Both the position numbers and the translations under genes were made by a program. The notes beneath the pieces are model-generated. The model worked only from the letters and a program-made list of their open reading frames with translations. It did no database searches and was not told where the DNA came from. Shown in pieces: positions 17,757-26,441 of a stretch of 64,000 bases of DNA. Numbering within the stretch: the stretch's first letter is position 1; every line of letters starts with the position of its first letter. Source of the DNA: Stutzerimonas stutzeri (GTDB lineage: Bacteria > Pseudomonadota > Gammaproteobacteria > Pseudomonadales > Pseudomonadaceae); assembly GCA_002339675.1 (NCBI GenBank), contig DDKB01000013.1:248001-312000 (forward strand), given 5' to 3'.

Positions 17757-18014
17757 ATGAACGCAATGGGCTTGGTCTGGCTGGGGATGATTGGCTCCCT
17801 GTGTGCGGTGTTGCTACTGGCCATCGTGCTGTGGGTGCAGTTGCTGCAGCTTCGCCACCAGCGCAGTGAGCTGGGCGTGCTGCGCGACCTGCTGCAGAGC
17901 CTGGGTGACGTTATTCGCCGGCTCGAGCAGGAAAAAGCCGAGTTGAGCGCCGGGCTGCGCGCGGAGCGTGGCCAGGTCGAACTGCTCAAGCGCCGGCTGA
18001 GCCAGCAGTCCTGA
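17757..18014 (+). CDS. 85-aa membrane-anchored coiled-coil protein
   Basis: One N-terminal membrane helix (WLGMIGSLCAVLLLAIVLWV) is followed by a heptad-like coiled coil to the end (LRDLLQSLGDVIRRLEQEKA). The layout is like small bitopic proteins that scaffold membrane complexes. Function unknown. Its start has only GAAGGAATGG upstream as a partial site. It converges on the dioxygenase gene 8 bp away. Confidence 0.45.
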   Translation: MNAMGLVWLGMIGSLCAVLLLAIVLWVQLLQLRHQRSELGVLRDLLQSLGDVIRRLEQEKAELSAGLRAERGQVELLKRRLSQQS

Positions 18015-18021
18015 TGCGTGT

Positions 18022-18771
18022 CTAGCCTTGCGGGCTCTGCTCGACCTGCTCGCAATACTGGCGCAGCTGCGCCGACAGGTCGGGAGGGCAGACGCCACAC
18101 TGGCGGTTGCCCGGCACGGCGTGGTCGATAAAGCGCGGGTAGGGCAGGTCCAGGCCGGCCATGATCGTCTTGAACTGCTCCAGCGACAGCTGCTCGCCCA
18201 GACGCGGATTACGCTGCTTCTCCTGGCCGATGGTCGAGACGCGACGCCCGTGATAGTCGTGCCCGGGATAGACAAGTGTGTCGTCCGGCAGCGTGAACAA
18301 CTTCTCCCGAACGCTGTGGAACAGCGCCTCGGTGTCGCCGTTCTGGAAGTCCGTGCGGCCGCAGCCGTCGATCAGCAGGGCATCGCCCGTGAACAGGCGC
18401 TCGCCGACCCGGTAGGCGAAGTGACCATCGGTATGCCCCGGCGTGTGCAGCGGCTCGATGTGCAGGCTGCCGACAACGAACGGGACGCCTTCTTCTATTG
18501 CCGTGTCGGTACAGGGCAGCCGGTCAATCGCCGGGCCCGCGATGCGCGAGCCCGTCCGTTGCTTGAGCGCCAGCGCGGCGGTGATGTGGTCAGCGTGAAT
18601 GTGGGTGTCCAGACTGTAGGCGAGGCTCAGCCCCAGCGACGCCAGCAGCGCGAGATCATGCTCGACGCGCGAAATCACCGGATCGATGAGCACGGCCTGG
18701 CGGGTCTGTTCGCAGCCCAGCAGGTAGGTGTAGGTGCTGGACAGTGGATCGAACAGTTGGCGGAATAGCAT
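18022..18771 (-). CDS. ETHE1-like persulfide dioxygenase (metallo-beta-lactamase fold)
   Basis: 249 residues. The metal motif is TxHxHADH (DTHIHADH, about residues 56-63), followed by HTPGHTDGHF, GDALLIDGCGRTDFQ and YPGHDYHGR. The GCGRTDFQ segment is that of ETHE1/Blh persulfide dioxygenases, which oxidise glutathione persulfide to sulfite at one mononuclear iron. It is divergent from the ArsR-type regulator gene, the arrangement found with bigR-blh. The following YeeE and TauE genes would take in or export sulfur compounds. Confidence 0.85.
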   Translation of the reverse strand: MLFRQLFDPLSSTYTYLLGCEQTRQAVLIDPVISRVEHDLALLASLGLSLAYSLDTHIHADHITAALALKQRTGSRIAGPAIDRLPCTDTAIEEGVPFVVGSLHIEPLHTPGHTDGHFAYRVGERLFTGDALLIDGCGRTDFQNGDTEALFHSVREKLFTLPDDTLVYPGHDYHGRRVSTIGQEKQRNPRLGEQLSLEQFKTIMAGLDLPYPRFIDHAVPGNRQCGVCPPDLSAQLRQYCEQVEQSPQG

Positions 18772-18872
18772 GGCGGACCTCGTCGGGCAGTGGAGGGTGC
18801 GGCGCCCGTGCCGTGCAGGCCGGCATCCGTCACAATCGACAGGGGTGCAGGGCCGCGCCAGGCGCCAGATAC

Positions 18873-18886
18873 TATATTGAAATATA
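18873..18886. promoter_or_regulatory. AT-rich palindrome between dioxygenase and regulator
   Basis: TATATT-GA-AATATA lies in a 34-bp AT-rich stretch (18870-18903) between the divergent genes, in otherwise GC-rich DNA. BigR/SqrR regulators bind AT-rich palindromes in the same position, so this is the probable operator for both directions. Confidence 0.55.
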
Positions 18887-18919
18887 TATTAATAGACTAT
18901 AAGATCAACCCCAACCTGA

Positions 18920-19273
18920 ATGACCGGTACCGACATGGCCTCGACGGCAGACCTTGACATCGAAACCCTCCGCAGCAGTGCAGCCCAGGCGTGCGGCCTG
19001 CTCAAGGTACTCGCCAACCCGGATCGCCTGCTGCTGCTCTGCCAGATGACGCAGGGCGAGTACTGCGTCGGCGACTTGGCAGCGACGACGGGCATCACCC
19101 AGCCGACCCTGTCGCAACAGCTCACCGTGCTGCGCCAGAACGGTCTGGCCAGCACCCGGCGAGAGGGCAAGCAGGTCTACTACCGCATCGCCAGCCCGGA
19201 GGCGATGGAGGTGATGCAGGTGCTGTACCGGTTGTATTGCCAGCAACAGACTGCGGAGGACGAGGCGTCATGA
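18920..19273 (+). CDS. BigR/SqrR-like persulfide-sensing ArsR regulator
   Basis: 117 residues, a winged-helix ArsR protein (KVLANPDRLLLLCQM, recognition helix TQPTLSQQLTVLRQNGL, wing REGKQVYYRI). Two cysteines at positions 41 and 107 correspond to the pair that forms a tetrasulfide bridge in SqrR and a disulfide in BigR; metal-binding ArsR motifs are absent. It should repress the dioxygenase and its own operon until persulfide appears. The stop overlaps the next gene by ATGA. Confidence 0.8.
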   Translation: MTGTDMASTADLDIETLRSSAAQACGLLKVLANPDRLLLLCQMTQGEYCVGDLAATTGITQPTLSQQLTVLRQNGLASTRREGKQVYYRIASPEAMEVMQVLYRLYCQQQTAEDEAS

Positions 19274-19701
19274 CCATCGATTGGGCGCAGTTCACTCCGT
19301 GGCGATCGCTTGCCGGCGGTGCGCTGATCGGGCTCGCGGCTACCCTGTTCATCCTGCTCAACGGCCGCATCGCTGGCATCAGCGGCGTCATCGGCGGGCT
19401 GCTGTGGCCGCAGCGGGGCGACCTGCTCTGGCGGCTGTGTTTCGTCGGCGGGCTGGTGATCGCACCGGTGCTGGTCGCAGTCGCCGGCGCCCGGCCGCCG
19501 GTGGAGATTGAGGCCGGCACCGCCACGCTGATCGCTGCGGGCCTGCTGGTCGGCATCGGCACCCGTTACGGCTCCGGCTGTACCAGCGGCCACGGCGTGT
19601 GCGGGTTGGCGCGCCATTCGCCGCGCTCGTTGGTTGCGACCGTTGCGTTCATGGCCAGCGGCTTTCTGACCGTATTCATCGTGCGTCATTGGATCGGCTG
19701 A
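19270..19701 (+). CDS. YeeE/YedE half-transporter (PmpA-like)
   Basis: 143 residues with four hydrophobic segments and the conserved GIGTRYGSGCTSGHGVCGLA motif whose cysteines pass thiosulfate-like sulfur in YeeE. It is the first half of a split YeeE/YedE protein and is coupled to the regulator gene by a 4-base overlap. With the second half it should form a sulfur-compound channel. Confidence 0.8.
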   Translation: MTIDWAQFTPWRSLAGGALIGLAATLFILLNGRIAGISGVIGGLLWPQRGDLLWRLCFVGGLVIAPVLVAVAGARPPVEIEAGTATLIAAGLLVGIGTRYGSGCTSGHGVCGLARHSPRSLVATVAFMASGFLTVFIVRHWIG

Positions 19702-19710
19702 GGGGCGGTG

Positions 19711-20133
19711 ATGAAACTATTGAGTGCGTTTGTCTCGGGGTTGATATTCGGCCTGGGCCTGATCCTCTCCGGCATGGCTGATCCCGCCAAGGTGTTGGCC
19801 TTTCTCGATCTGGCCGGAGCCTGGGACCCGTCATTGGCACTGGTCATGGTGGGGGCCATTGCGGTGGCCAGCGTCGGCTTCCATTTCGCCCGGCGCCGCA
19901 GCACGGCGGTGTTGGGCGAACCGATGCGCCTGCCGACCGCCAGTCGCATAGACCGCCGCCTGGTGCTGGGGAGTCTGACATTCGGCGCGGGCTGGGGACT
20001 GGCCGGCTACTGCCCCGGGCCGGCGGTGGCCTCGCTGTTGAGCGGGCGACCGGAACCGGTGATCTTCGTCATGGCGATGCTGGCGGGCATGGGGCTCTAC
20101 GAGCTGCAGTCGCGCGTGGCCGGGCAGCGCTAA
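19711..20133 (+). CDS. YeeE/YedE second half (PmpB-like, DUF6691)
   Basis: 140 residues with four membrane segments. LSGMADPAKVLAFLDLAG at the start and the GWGLAGYCPGPA motif with its cysteine mark the C-terminal half of YeeE/YedE. It begins 9 bp after the first half. A GTG three bases upstream (19708) could also initiate. Confidence 0.8.
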   Translation: MKLLSAFVSGLIFGLGLILSGMADPAKVLAFLDLAGAWDPSLALVMVGAIAVASVGFHFARRRSTAVLGEPMRLPTASRIDRRLVLGSLTFGAGWGLAGYCPGPAVASLLSGRPEPVIFVMAMLAGMGLYELQSRVAGQR

Positions 20134-20188
20134 TGGCTGCCGTCACGGGCGCGCAGGAGTTTCGCGCCAGGCGACCGGAGGACGCGCC

Positions 20189-20971
20189 ATGATCGAGGCT
20201 GGCCTCGGCCTGATCGTCGGCATGCTCTTGGCCCTGACCGGCGCAGGCGGCGGCATTCTCACGGTCCCGCTACTGGTCTTCGTCGTCGGGCTCGATCTGC
20301 CGCAGGCGGCGCCCATCGGCCTCATGGCTGTGGGCCTGGCCGCCTGGACCGGCGCCCTGCTCGGCCTGAAGCAGGGCACCGTGCGCTACAAGGCCGCGGC
20401 ACTGATGGCGCTGTGCGGCGTAGTCCTGGCACCAGTGGGTGTGTGGGTCAGTGGTCGCCTGCCGCATGACGTGCTGGCCCTGCTGTTTGCGGCGGTATTG
20501 GTCTGGGTCGCGGTGCGCGCACTGCGTGCGCCGGCGGGCTACACATCGGAACGAGCCATCGCGCCCTGCCGGCTCGACCCGCAAACCGGGCGCTTTCGCT
20601 GGACACCGCGCTGCGCCGCAACCGTCGCGGCCTCCGGCGTCGTGGCCGGGTTTCTGTCCGGGCTGCTCGGTGTTGGCGGCGGTTTCGTGCTGGTGCCGGC
20701 CCTGCGCCGGTTCAGCGACCTGCCGATGCGCTCGGTCACCGCCACGTCCCTTGCGGTCATCGCCCTCGTCTCGCTCAGCGGCGTGTCCTCCGCCGCGCTC
20801 GTCGGGCAGGTTTCATGGGCCATTGCCGTCCCGTTTTCCGGCGGCGCCGTGGCCGGCATGTTGCTTGGCCACCTCGTATCGTCTCGCCTGGACAGCCGCC
20901 ATCTGCAGCGCGCCTTCGGCCTGATCGCCGTCATCGCAGCGATTGCGCTGGTGCTGCGTGTGGTGGGGTAG
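20189..20971 (+). CDS. TauE/SafE-family sulfite/sulfonate exporter
   Basis: 260 residues with two repeats of hydrophobic helices, each with the TauE signature (LALTGAGGGILTVPLLV and GLLGVGGGFVLVPALR). In this setting it most likely exports sulfite made by the persulfide dioxygenase. It follows the YeeE pair by 55 bp, and GACCGGAGGACGC precedes the ATG. Confidence 0.8.
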   Translation: MIEAGLGLIVGMLLALTGAGGGILTVPLLVFVVGLDLPQAAPIGLMAVGLAAWTGALLGLKQGTVRYKAAALMALCGVVLAPVGVWVSGRLPHDVLALLFAAVLVWVAVRALRAPAGYTSERAIAPCRLDPQTGRFRWTPRCAATVAASGVVAGFLSGLLGVGGGFVLVPALRRFSDLPMRSVTATSLAVIALVSLSGVSSAALVGQVSWAIAVPFSGGAVAGMLLGHLVSSRLDSRHLQRAFGLIAVIAAIALVLRVVG

Positions 20972-21056
20972 CAAGGTTTGCGTTGTGCTGCGGCCTCAGG
21001 CGATTGATCTTGGCTGCCGCTGGCCGCGCCTCCGGTGCTCAGGCGGGTGTCGGAGG

Positions 21057-23864
21057 TTAAGGGTGTCGGTCCAACCTTCGTAACAGCCCCTTGCGGAGCT
21101 CGCTGTACCACAGCACCGAACTGGCCATGGCTAGGCAAATCAACCATTGCTCCGGGCTCAGTGGGGTGGTGTTGAAGGCCGCGTTCAGTGGTGTCCAGTG
21201 AACGACCGCTGCCTGTAGGCCGACGCCCAGAACGATCGCGCCCCATAGCCAGCGGTTGTCGAAGAGGCCGCTGAACGCGCTGGCCGATTCGGAGCGAGCG
21301 TTCAAGGCGTTGAACAGCTGCGCCAGAACCAGCACGGTAAACGCAGCGGTGCGTGCTGATTCAAGCGAAGCAGTACCCGGCAGGAGACCACCGGGCAGCA
21401 TCCAATCGAGGGTCGCCAGGCAGGCCAGAGCCATCACCAGGCCGATCTGCAGCACTCCGGTCCACATTCGGGCATCGATCACACGCTCAGTCGGACGGCG
21501 CGGGCGCCGACCCATCAGGTCTTCGCTTTGCGGGTCCATGCCCATGGCCAGTGCCGGTGCCGCGTCGGTGATCAGGTTGATCCAGAGAATCTGGGTGGCC
21601 AGGAGCGGCAGGACGATTGCGCCGTCGACATTGACCAGGCCGATCAGCCTGGCGCCGATTACGGCGAGGAAGACCGTTAGTACCTCGCCCATGTTCGAGG
21701 AGAGCAGGTAGCGCAGGAACTTGCGGATATTCTCCAGAATGGCGCGCCCTTCACGGACGGCGATGACGATGGTGGCGAAATTGTCATCGGCGAGGATCAT
21801 CTTGCCGGCCTGCTTGGTGACTTCCGTACCGGTGATCCCCATCGCGATCCCGATATCGGCAGACTTGAGCGCCGGGGCGTCGTTGACCCCATCTCCGGTC
21901 ATCGCGACCACGTGGCCTTGCGCCTGAAGCGCGTCGACGATCCGCAGCTTGTGCGCCGGCGCGACGCGAGCGTATACCGAGGTGTGCTTGACCACTTCAG
22001 CCAGGCCGGCATCGTCCAGCCGGTCGATCTCGGCTCCGGTAATGGCCCCGGCACCCGCCTCGATGATGCCTAGGTCCTCGGCAATGCGTGCGGCCGTTCG
22101 GGGATGGTCGCCGGTGATCATGATGATGCGGATGCCCGCCCGGTGAGCGTCGGCAATGGCAGGCGCCACTTCCTCCCGTGGCGGATCGATGATCCCGACC
22201 GTGCCGATGAAGATCAGCCCGTTTTCGAGCCCGGCGCCGGTCGCCGCCTGCTCTTCGGCCAGCAACGGGCGATAGGCTACCGAGAGGGTGCGCAGCGCCG
22301 CTTCTGACAGCTTGTCGACATCAGCTAATGCGGCTGCCCGGATCTCATCGGTCAGCGGCACGACATCCATGCCCAGCTGGACACGCGTGCAGTGCTCGAG
22401 CAAAACATCGGGAGCGCCCTTGCTGATCAGCAGGCGCTCGTTGCCCTGTCCGTGGTCGATGACCAGTACCGACATCATCTTGCGTTCGGAGGTGAAGGGG
22501 ATCTCGGCAACTCGTTCGAAGCGCTCCTGGCTGCGCGCGGGTACATCCAGTTTGCGCTCGGCCACCAAGAACGCCGCTTCCGTGGGGTCGCCCTGGATGA
22601 CCCAGGTGCCGTCGTCCTGCTGCTGCAGCTGCGCGTTGCCCGCCAGGCTGCCGCCGCGCAGCAGTAGAACCTGTTCGCTGTGCACCGGGCCACCGCAGAG
22701 GGCGTCATCATCGTGACGAATCTGCCCTTCGGGTACGTAACCGACGCCGCTGAGGCGCCCGTGGCCGGAGGCGGTCATGGTCTGCTGGATGGTCATTTCG
22801 GAGCGGGTCAGGGTGCCGGTCTTGTCCGAACAGATCACCGAGGCGGAGCCCAGTGTTTCAACAGACGACAGTTTCTTGATGATTGCCCGGTTGCTGGCCA
22901 TGCGCTGGACGCCCATGGCCAGCACCAGTGACAGAATGGCCGGCAGCCCCTCCGGAACCGCGGCAACCGCAAGGGATACGCCCAGCATCAGCACGGCCAC
23001 GACGTCCGTCGCGTCCTCGATATCGGTCAGTAACAGCACCGTCGCGACGACGACCGTGGCGATCACCACCACGCCGATGCCAAGCATTCGGCCGATCTGA
23101 CGTACCTCTCGTTGTAGCGGAGTGACGTCTTCCGGCGTGGTGGCCAGAAGGTGGGCGATGGCCCCCACTTCGGTCTCCATGCCAGTCGCTGTCACCACCC
23201 CAAGGCCAGTGCCTTCGGTGACGGCAGTGCCCTTGAAGACCATATTGGTACGCTCCGCCAGTGACGTGGATACCGGCAAACAGCCGGCACGCTTGGTGAC
23301 CGGTTCGCTCTCGCCCGTCAGCGAGGCCTCCTGGACACGCAACGCATTCGCCTTGAGCAGGCGGGCATCCGCCCCCACCGCATCGCCCTCGGCCAACACC
23401 AGCAGATCTCCTTTGACCAGCTGGCTGCTGGGAATGCGGACTTGCGCGTCATCGCGCAACACTGCGCAGGTGGTCTCCGTAAGTTTCGCCAGTGCATCGG
23501 CGGCCCGCTGCGAGCGCGCTTCCTGCAAGAACCCCAGCAAGGCATTGATCAGCATGATCGCGACGATCACCAGCGCATCGATTGGCCATTCGCGGGAGCC
23601 GTTCAACAGCCAGATGCCCAGGGTGACAGTGACCGCTGCGAGCAGCAGATAGATAAGAGGGTCCTGGAACTGAGCCAGCAACCGTCGCCAGGCAGGGGCG
23701 GCCGGTTGTGTCGCCAATTCGTTTGGCCCATCACGTTCCAGGCGTGCCTGCGCCTCATCGCGGGTCAAGCCATGATGGAGGTCGGCGTGAAGACGATCGG
23801 CCAGTGTTTCGGCGTCCGCCGCCCAAACCACTGCAGGTAGCGCGCCTCGGTTCTCAACATTCAT
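21057..23864 (-). CDS. P2A-type cation ATPase (Ca2+-type)
   Basis: 935 residues. An N-terminal cation-ATPase domain (LHHGLTRDEAQARLERDG), TGES loop (LTGESEPVT), phosphorylation motif DKTGTLT, hinge TGDGVNDAPALK and ten membrane segments are visible. Ion-site residues match SERCA-like pumps: VPEGLPA in M4, SNMGEVLTVF in M5 and INLITDAAPALAMGMDP in M6. Calcium export is therefore likely; manganese or other ions cannot be excluded. It is monocistronic, divergent from the damaged Usp gene. Confidence 0.85.
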   Translation of the reverse strand: MNVENRGALPAVVWAADAETLADRLHADLHHGLTRDEAQARLERDGPNELATQPAAPAWRRLLAQFQDPLIYLLLAAVTVTLGIWLLNGSREWPIDALVIVAIMLINALLGFLQEARSQRAADALAKLTETTCAVLRDDAQVRIPSSQLVKGDLLVLAEGDAVGADARLLKANALRVQEASLTGESEPVTKRAGCLPVSTSLAERTNMVFKGTAVTEGTGLGVVTATGMETEVGAIAHLLATTPEDVTPLQREVRQIGRMLGIGVVVIATVVVATVLLLTDIEDATDVVAVLMLGVSLAVAAVPEGLPAILSLVLAMGVQRMASNRAIIKKLSSVETLGSASVICSDKTGTLTRSEMTIQQTMTASGHGRLSGVGYVPEGQIRHDDDALCGGPVHSEQVLLLRGGSLAGNAQLQQQDDGTWVIQGDPTEAAFLVAERKLDVPARSQERFERVAEIPFTSERKMMSVLVIDHGQGNERLLISKGAPDVLLEHCTRVQLGMDVVPLTDEIRAAALADVDKLSEAALRTLSVAYRPLLAEEQAATGAGLENGLIFIGTVGIIDPPREEVAPAIADAHRAGIRIIMITGDHPRTAARIAEDLGIIEAGAGAITGAEIDRLDDAGLAEVVKHTSVYARVAPAHKLRIVDALQAQGHVVAMTGDGVNDAPALKSADIGIAMGITGTEVTKQAGKMILADDNFATIVIAVREGRAILENIRKFLRYLLSSNMGEVLTVFLAVIGARLIGLVNVDGAIVLPLLATQILWINLITDAAPALAMGMDPQSEDLMGRRPRRPTERVIDARMWTGVLQIGLVMALACLATLDWMLPGGLLPGTASLESARTAAFTVLVLAQLFNALNARSESASAFSGLFDNRWLWGAIVLGVGLQAAVVHWTPLNAAFNTTPLSPEQWLICLAMASSVLWYSELRKGLLRRLDRHP

Positions 23865-24202
23865 GGGTCATCTACGCTCACTCACAAAAGTGTCGGGCCG
23901 GCCTGTGTTACTCGGAACGGCACAACCGTCCGGCAGGCGCTGTCGACCGGGCGAGCCATACCTGCAGCTGAGGGGCGCGGCTTTCAAATCAAGGCTTCGT
24001 TGATTGCCGTGCCGGCGGTCACTACCGGCTCTGCGCAAGTACAGTCCGTCAGGTCGATGGGCTCGATCATGGCCCGGCTGGGCTGTGCATCGAATGATCC
24101 TGTCGATGCCTGGCATTGGGCGAGTAGGCGCTAACCGACCCAGGCATCAAATGATCCAAGGCAAAGGTTCGGTTAACCGTCGGGCGGCCTTGGGCCGGTC
24201 AT

Positions 24203-24216
24203 TTGATAAAAATCAA
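24203..24216 (+). promoter_or_regulatory. perfect ANR/FNR box upstream of the Usp fragment
   Basis: TTGATAAAAATCAA fits TTGAT-N4-ATCAA exactly and lies 126 bp before the Usp start, placing a start site near 24,251. Pseudomonas Usp genes are often ANR-induced. The rest of the 470-bp gap between the ATPase and Usp shows nothing else to me. Confidence 0.65.
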
Positions 24217-24335
24217 CGTTACCGCCGACTTGGCAAGAAATTCTAGGTCGACGCTGGATACCTGGCGTGGGCGTTACGGCCGGCTTGCCATCGGGCTGCG
24301 GCGGACGTCTGGATCCATTGTTGTGGAGTCAGCTC

Positions 24336-24755
24336 ATGAGCCAATATCGCCGCCTTCTGCTGATCATCGACCCCGGCCTGCGTCATGCCTTCGCGATCAA
24401 TCACGCCGCCGGTCTGGCCCGCGCCAGCGGTGCAAGCTTGCACATTGCTGCGTTGACTGCCTCGCTGAAGCTGTTTTCGCTGCTTGAAGCGGATGACCGC
24501 GACAAAGCCCGGGAGAGCTACCTGCAGGGACATCGCGATTGGCTTGCAGGGACTGGAGTGTGTACGCCTCTGCAATTCGATACGACCAGGCTCGTCGCTG
24601 GTTATTATCGGCCGTGCGCGCGGTGCCCATCGACCGCGCAGTCGATCGTCTCTGGTGATGAACCCTTGAAACAGGTTCAAAGGAGGGCCGATTCTTGGCC
24701 AGCTAATTTGCCGACTTGCCCGCAAGAAAGTCGGCAGCAGCCCAGGCTGGTTTAG
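24336..24755 (+). pseudogene. truncated universal stress protein
   Basis: The first ~85 residues look like a Usp domain of the tandem (UspE-like) type: RRLLLIIDPGLRHAFAINHA, GASLHIAALTAS and a helix ending YLQGHRDWLA. After that the reading frame turns into Pro/Arg/Gln-rich sequence without a Usp pattern and stops at 139 residues, about half the tandem length. I read it as a gene cut by a frameshift or by the arrival of the accessory DNA that begins next to it. Confidence 0.5.
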
Positions 24756-24858
24756 CGGCCAGAGGCCCCGCAGCTGCTTGCTGAAGTGCTGCCGAACGAG
24801 CTGCACAAGGCGCAAGGTCATGACAACAAATGTGGCCGAGCTGTCGCTAGCTCAGAAA

Positions 24859-24898
24859 GCAAAAACCCCCGACATTCACTAGGAAAATCAGGGGTTTA
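24859..24898 (-). terminator. intrinsic terminator behind the tmRNA/tRNA-like 3' end
   Basis: On the minus strand, AAACCCCTGA pairs with TCGGGGGTTT across a 15-nt loop, with a T tract on the descending side. It follows the CCA end at 24911 by 12 bases, as terminators follow stable RNA genes. Confidence 0.7.
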
Positions 24899-24910
24899 GG
24901 TGTTTCGAAT

Positions 24911-24939
24911 TGGTGGAGCCGGGGGGATTTGAATCCCAA
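24911..24939 (-). other. 3'-terminal fragment of a tmRNA or tRNA gene (attachment-site remnant)
   Basis: The minus strand ends in CGGCTCC-ACCA, an acceptor 3' strand plus CCA, preceded by a T-loop-like TTCAAAT with GGG/CCC flanks. The rest of the RNA body is missing upstream. CGGCTCC pairs with the GGGGCCG start typical of Pseudomonas tmRNA (with one G-U), so an ssrA 3' end is the best guess. Integrases commonly use such 3' ends, and the DNA to the right is clearly accessory, so this is probably one end of an island. Confidence 0.55.
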
Positions 24940-24955
24940 ACTTCAATATCCCGGC

Positions 24956-24997
24956 CAAATCAAGGCTTCAGCGCGTTGTGCAAGAAACCTTGATTTG
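24956..24997. repeat. 10-bp inverted repeat beside the RNA fragment
   Basis: CAAATCAAGG and CCTTGATTTG form a perfect 10-bp inverted repeat with a 22-bp centre. A second perfect palindrome, GCTCAC-A-GTGAGC, follows at 25005-25017. Such arms near an attachment site could be integrase or accessory-factor sites. Confidence 0.4.
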
Positions 24998-25017
24998 TTG
25001 GATTGCTCACAGTGAGC

Positions 25018-25392
25018 GCGAGTATATGAACCTTTCGAGTCTTGTCAAGCATGGCATTCACCTATCTGTGAGAGCGGTTTTTGCATGCATTGGCGAGTAG
25101 AGCAATCCGACGTCGGTTGGGTTTAGGCTGCGTTGAAGCCAAACGTTTCCTGGGTTTGAAGTTACCAATGATCTAGCGAGGCGCCTTGGGTTTCGAAGGT
25201 CTTCCCGTGGGCACTCGATCATGATCAACTCAACTCTCGGTCTTATCTCGACTGCGGTTCGAGGTTCATGGAGTGGGCTTGCTTGGAGGGACTGAAAGCG
25301 TCGGTCAACTTGTAACGCGGGCGAGCCTGATTCTGGGTTTCAATCGCGAGCGGCGAAGCGGCGCGAAAAAGGATGGGGCTGACAGCGTTCGC
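25018..25392. other. non-coding stretch at the island edge
   Basis: I find no credible gene, RNA or repeat here. Short open frames on the plus strand are shadows of the HAD gene or lack start signals. Confidence 0.4.
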
Positions 25393-26010
25393 TCAAGGCG
25401 TGGTTGCCAGTACCTTATGGGCGAAGGTAACCAGCTCAGGGCAGTCACCGTTGTTGCTGGTTCGGTCGACAAAAAAGCCTCGGATGCCTACTGCCGTTGG
25501 CCCATCTCGGTCGCAACGTTGGGAGTCACCGACCATCCATGATGCGGTTGGGGGTGCCCCAAGCTGATCGCAAACCCAACTGTAGATAGCGGGTTCCGGC
25601 TTCATTACGCCTAAGTCACAGCTAAATGCATACGCGTCTAGCGTGGGGTAGCAACGCAGGACAGCTTGCCGGTACGGGAAAGCCAGGTTCGAGCAAACAC
25701 CGATTCGAATGCCTTGTTCTTGGAGCAGTTTCACTGCTTCGAGTCCGTCCGGATATGCCTCAACTGCTGCAATCTCATCCGCCAGGACAGTTTCCAGAGC
25801 GCTCAATTGTTCAGGGCTTGCAGTAATCCCTAAATGCGCTGCGGCTTGCGTCAAAGTAATCGGAAACTTCATCAGGACAGACGCGTCGTCCGGACGGGAG
25901 CGCCGACCATTCGCCTTTCCGATCTTCATCAATTGCCGGTAGGGATGCGACCCATCTTGGATCTTCATCAGTGTCCCGAAAGCATCAAAAATAACGGCTT
26001 GTATGGTCAT
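25393..26010 (-). CDS. HAD-family hydrolase
   Basis: 205 residues of the haloacid dehalogenase superfamily. Motif I is IFDAFGTLM with the nucleophilic Asp at residue 8, the typical subclass I form F-D-x-F-G-T. Motif II lies in GVCSNLA, motif III lysine in LGVMKPEPAIY, and motif IV in WMVGDSQRCDRDGP. The helical cap sits between motifs I and II. It is probably a small-molecule phosphatase or dehalogenase; the substrate cannot be told. It is monocistronic and the first gene of the accessory block. Confidence 0.8.
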   Translation of the reverse strand: MTIQAVIFDAFGTLMKIQDGSHPYRQLMKIGKANGRRSRPDDASVLMKFPITLTQAAAHLGITASPEQLSALETVLADEIAAVEAYPDGLEAVKLLQEQGIRIGVCSNLAFPYRQAVLRCYPTLDAYAFSCDLGVMKPEPAIYSWVCDQLGAPPTASWMVGDSQRCDRDGPTAVGIRGFFVDRTSNNGDCPELVTFAHKVLATTP

Positions 26011-26051
26011 TACTCATCCCGTTACGACAGAGTATTCGTAGGCCGGCGCAT

Positions 26052-26441
26052 TCAACCGACGTGTTTGATTGGCCCTGAGTACTTCGCTATAGCGTGATCA
26101 CTGGTTACGAGGATGAAGCCTTCCGTAGCTGCTTGTCCGATGAGCATCCGGTCAAATGGGTCGCTGTGAAGAAGAGGCAAGGCCGCGGCCGCAATGGCGT
26201 GTTGGCTGGTCATGGTCAGTTCCGTGTAGTCGCCGTCCAGAAGAGCCCTTCTTAGCACTCCTGGATCGAACTGAAAGCTCGCTTTGCCCATTGCGTTTTT
26301 AATGCCGATTTCCCAGATGCTAGCGGCGCTGAAGAACAGCTCATTGGCACGATCCTCGATCATCTCCACAGCCTCTCGTGGGAGAGATGATGGGGCCGCG
26401 CAGGCCCAGAGTAGGATGTGAGTGTCCAGCAGCAGCTTCAT
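26052..26441 (-). CDS. vapC: VapC-type PIN-domain toxin
   Basis: 129 residues. PIN fold with LLLDTHILLWAC (first Asp), SAASIWEIGIKNAMGK (Glu), and HSDPFDRMLIGQA plus ILVTSDHAI carrying the later acidic residues. PIN toxins cleave RNA, commonly initiator tRNA or rRNA. The gene overlaps its antitoxin by four bases (ATGA), the usual layout. This subgroup pairs with Phd/YefM antitoxins. Confidence 0.85.
   Translation of the reverse strand: MKLLLDTHILLWACAAPSSLPREAVEMIEDRANELFFSAASIWEIGIKNAMGKASFQFDPGVLRRALLDGDYTELTMTSQHAIAAAALPLLHSDPFDRMLIGQAATEGFILVTSDHAIAKYSGPIKHVG

Noticed and set aside
24911..25000. Complete tRNA gene on the minus strand
   Set aside because: Only the 3' acceptor and T-loop part is present. 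No anticodon or D arm can be folded from the adjoining bases.
25273..25567. Plus-strand frames of 60-90 codons near the island edge
   Set aside because: They overlap the HAD gene antisense or lack start signals and any recognisable pattern.
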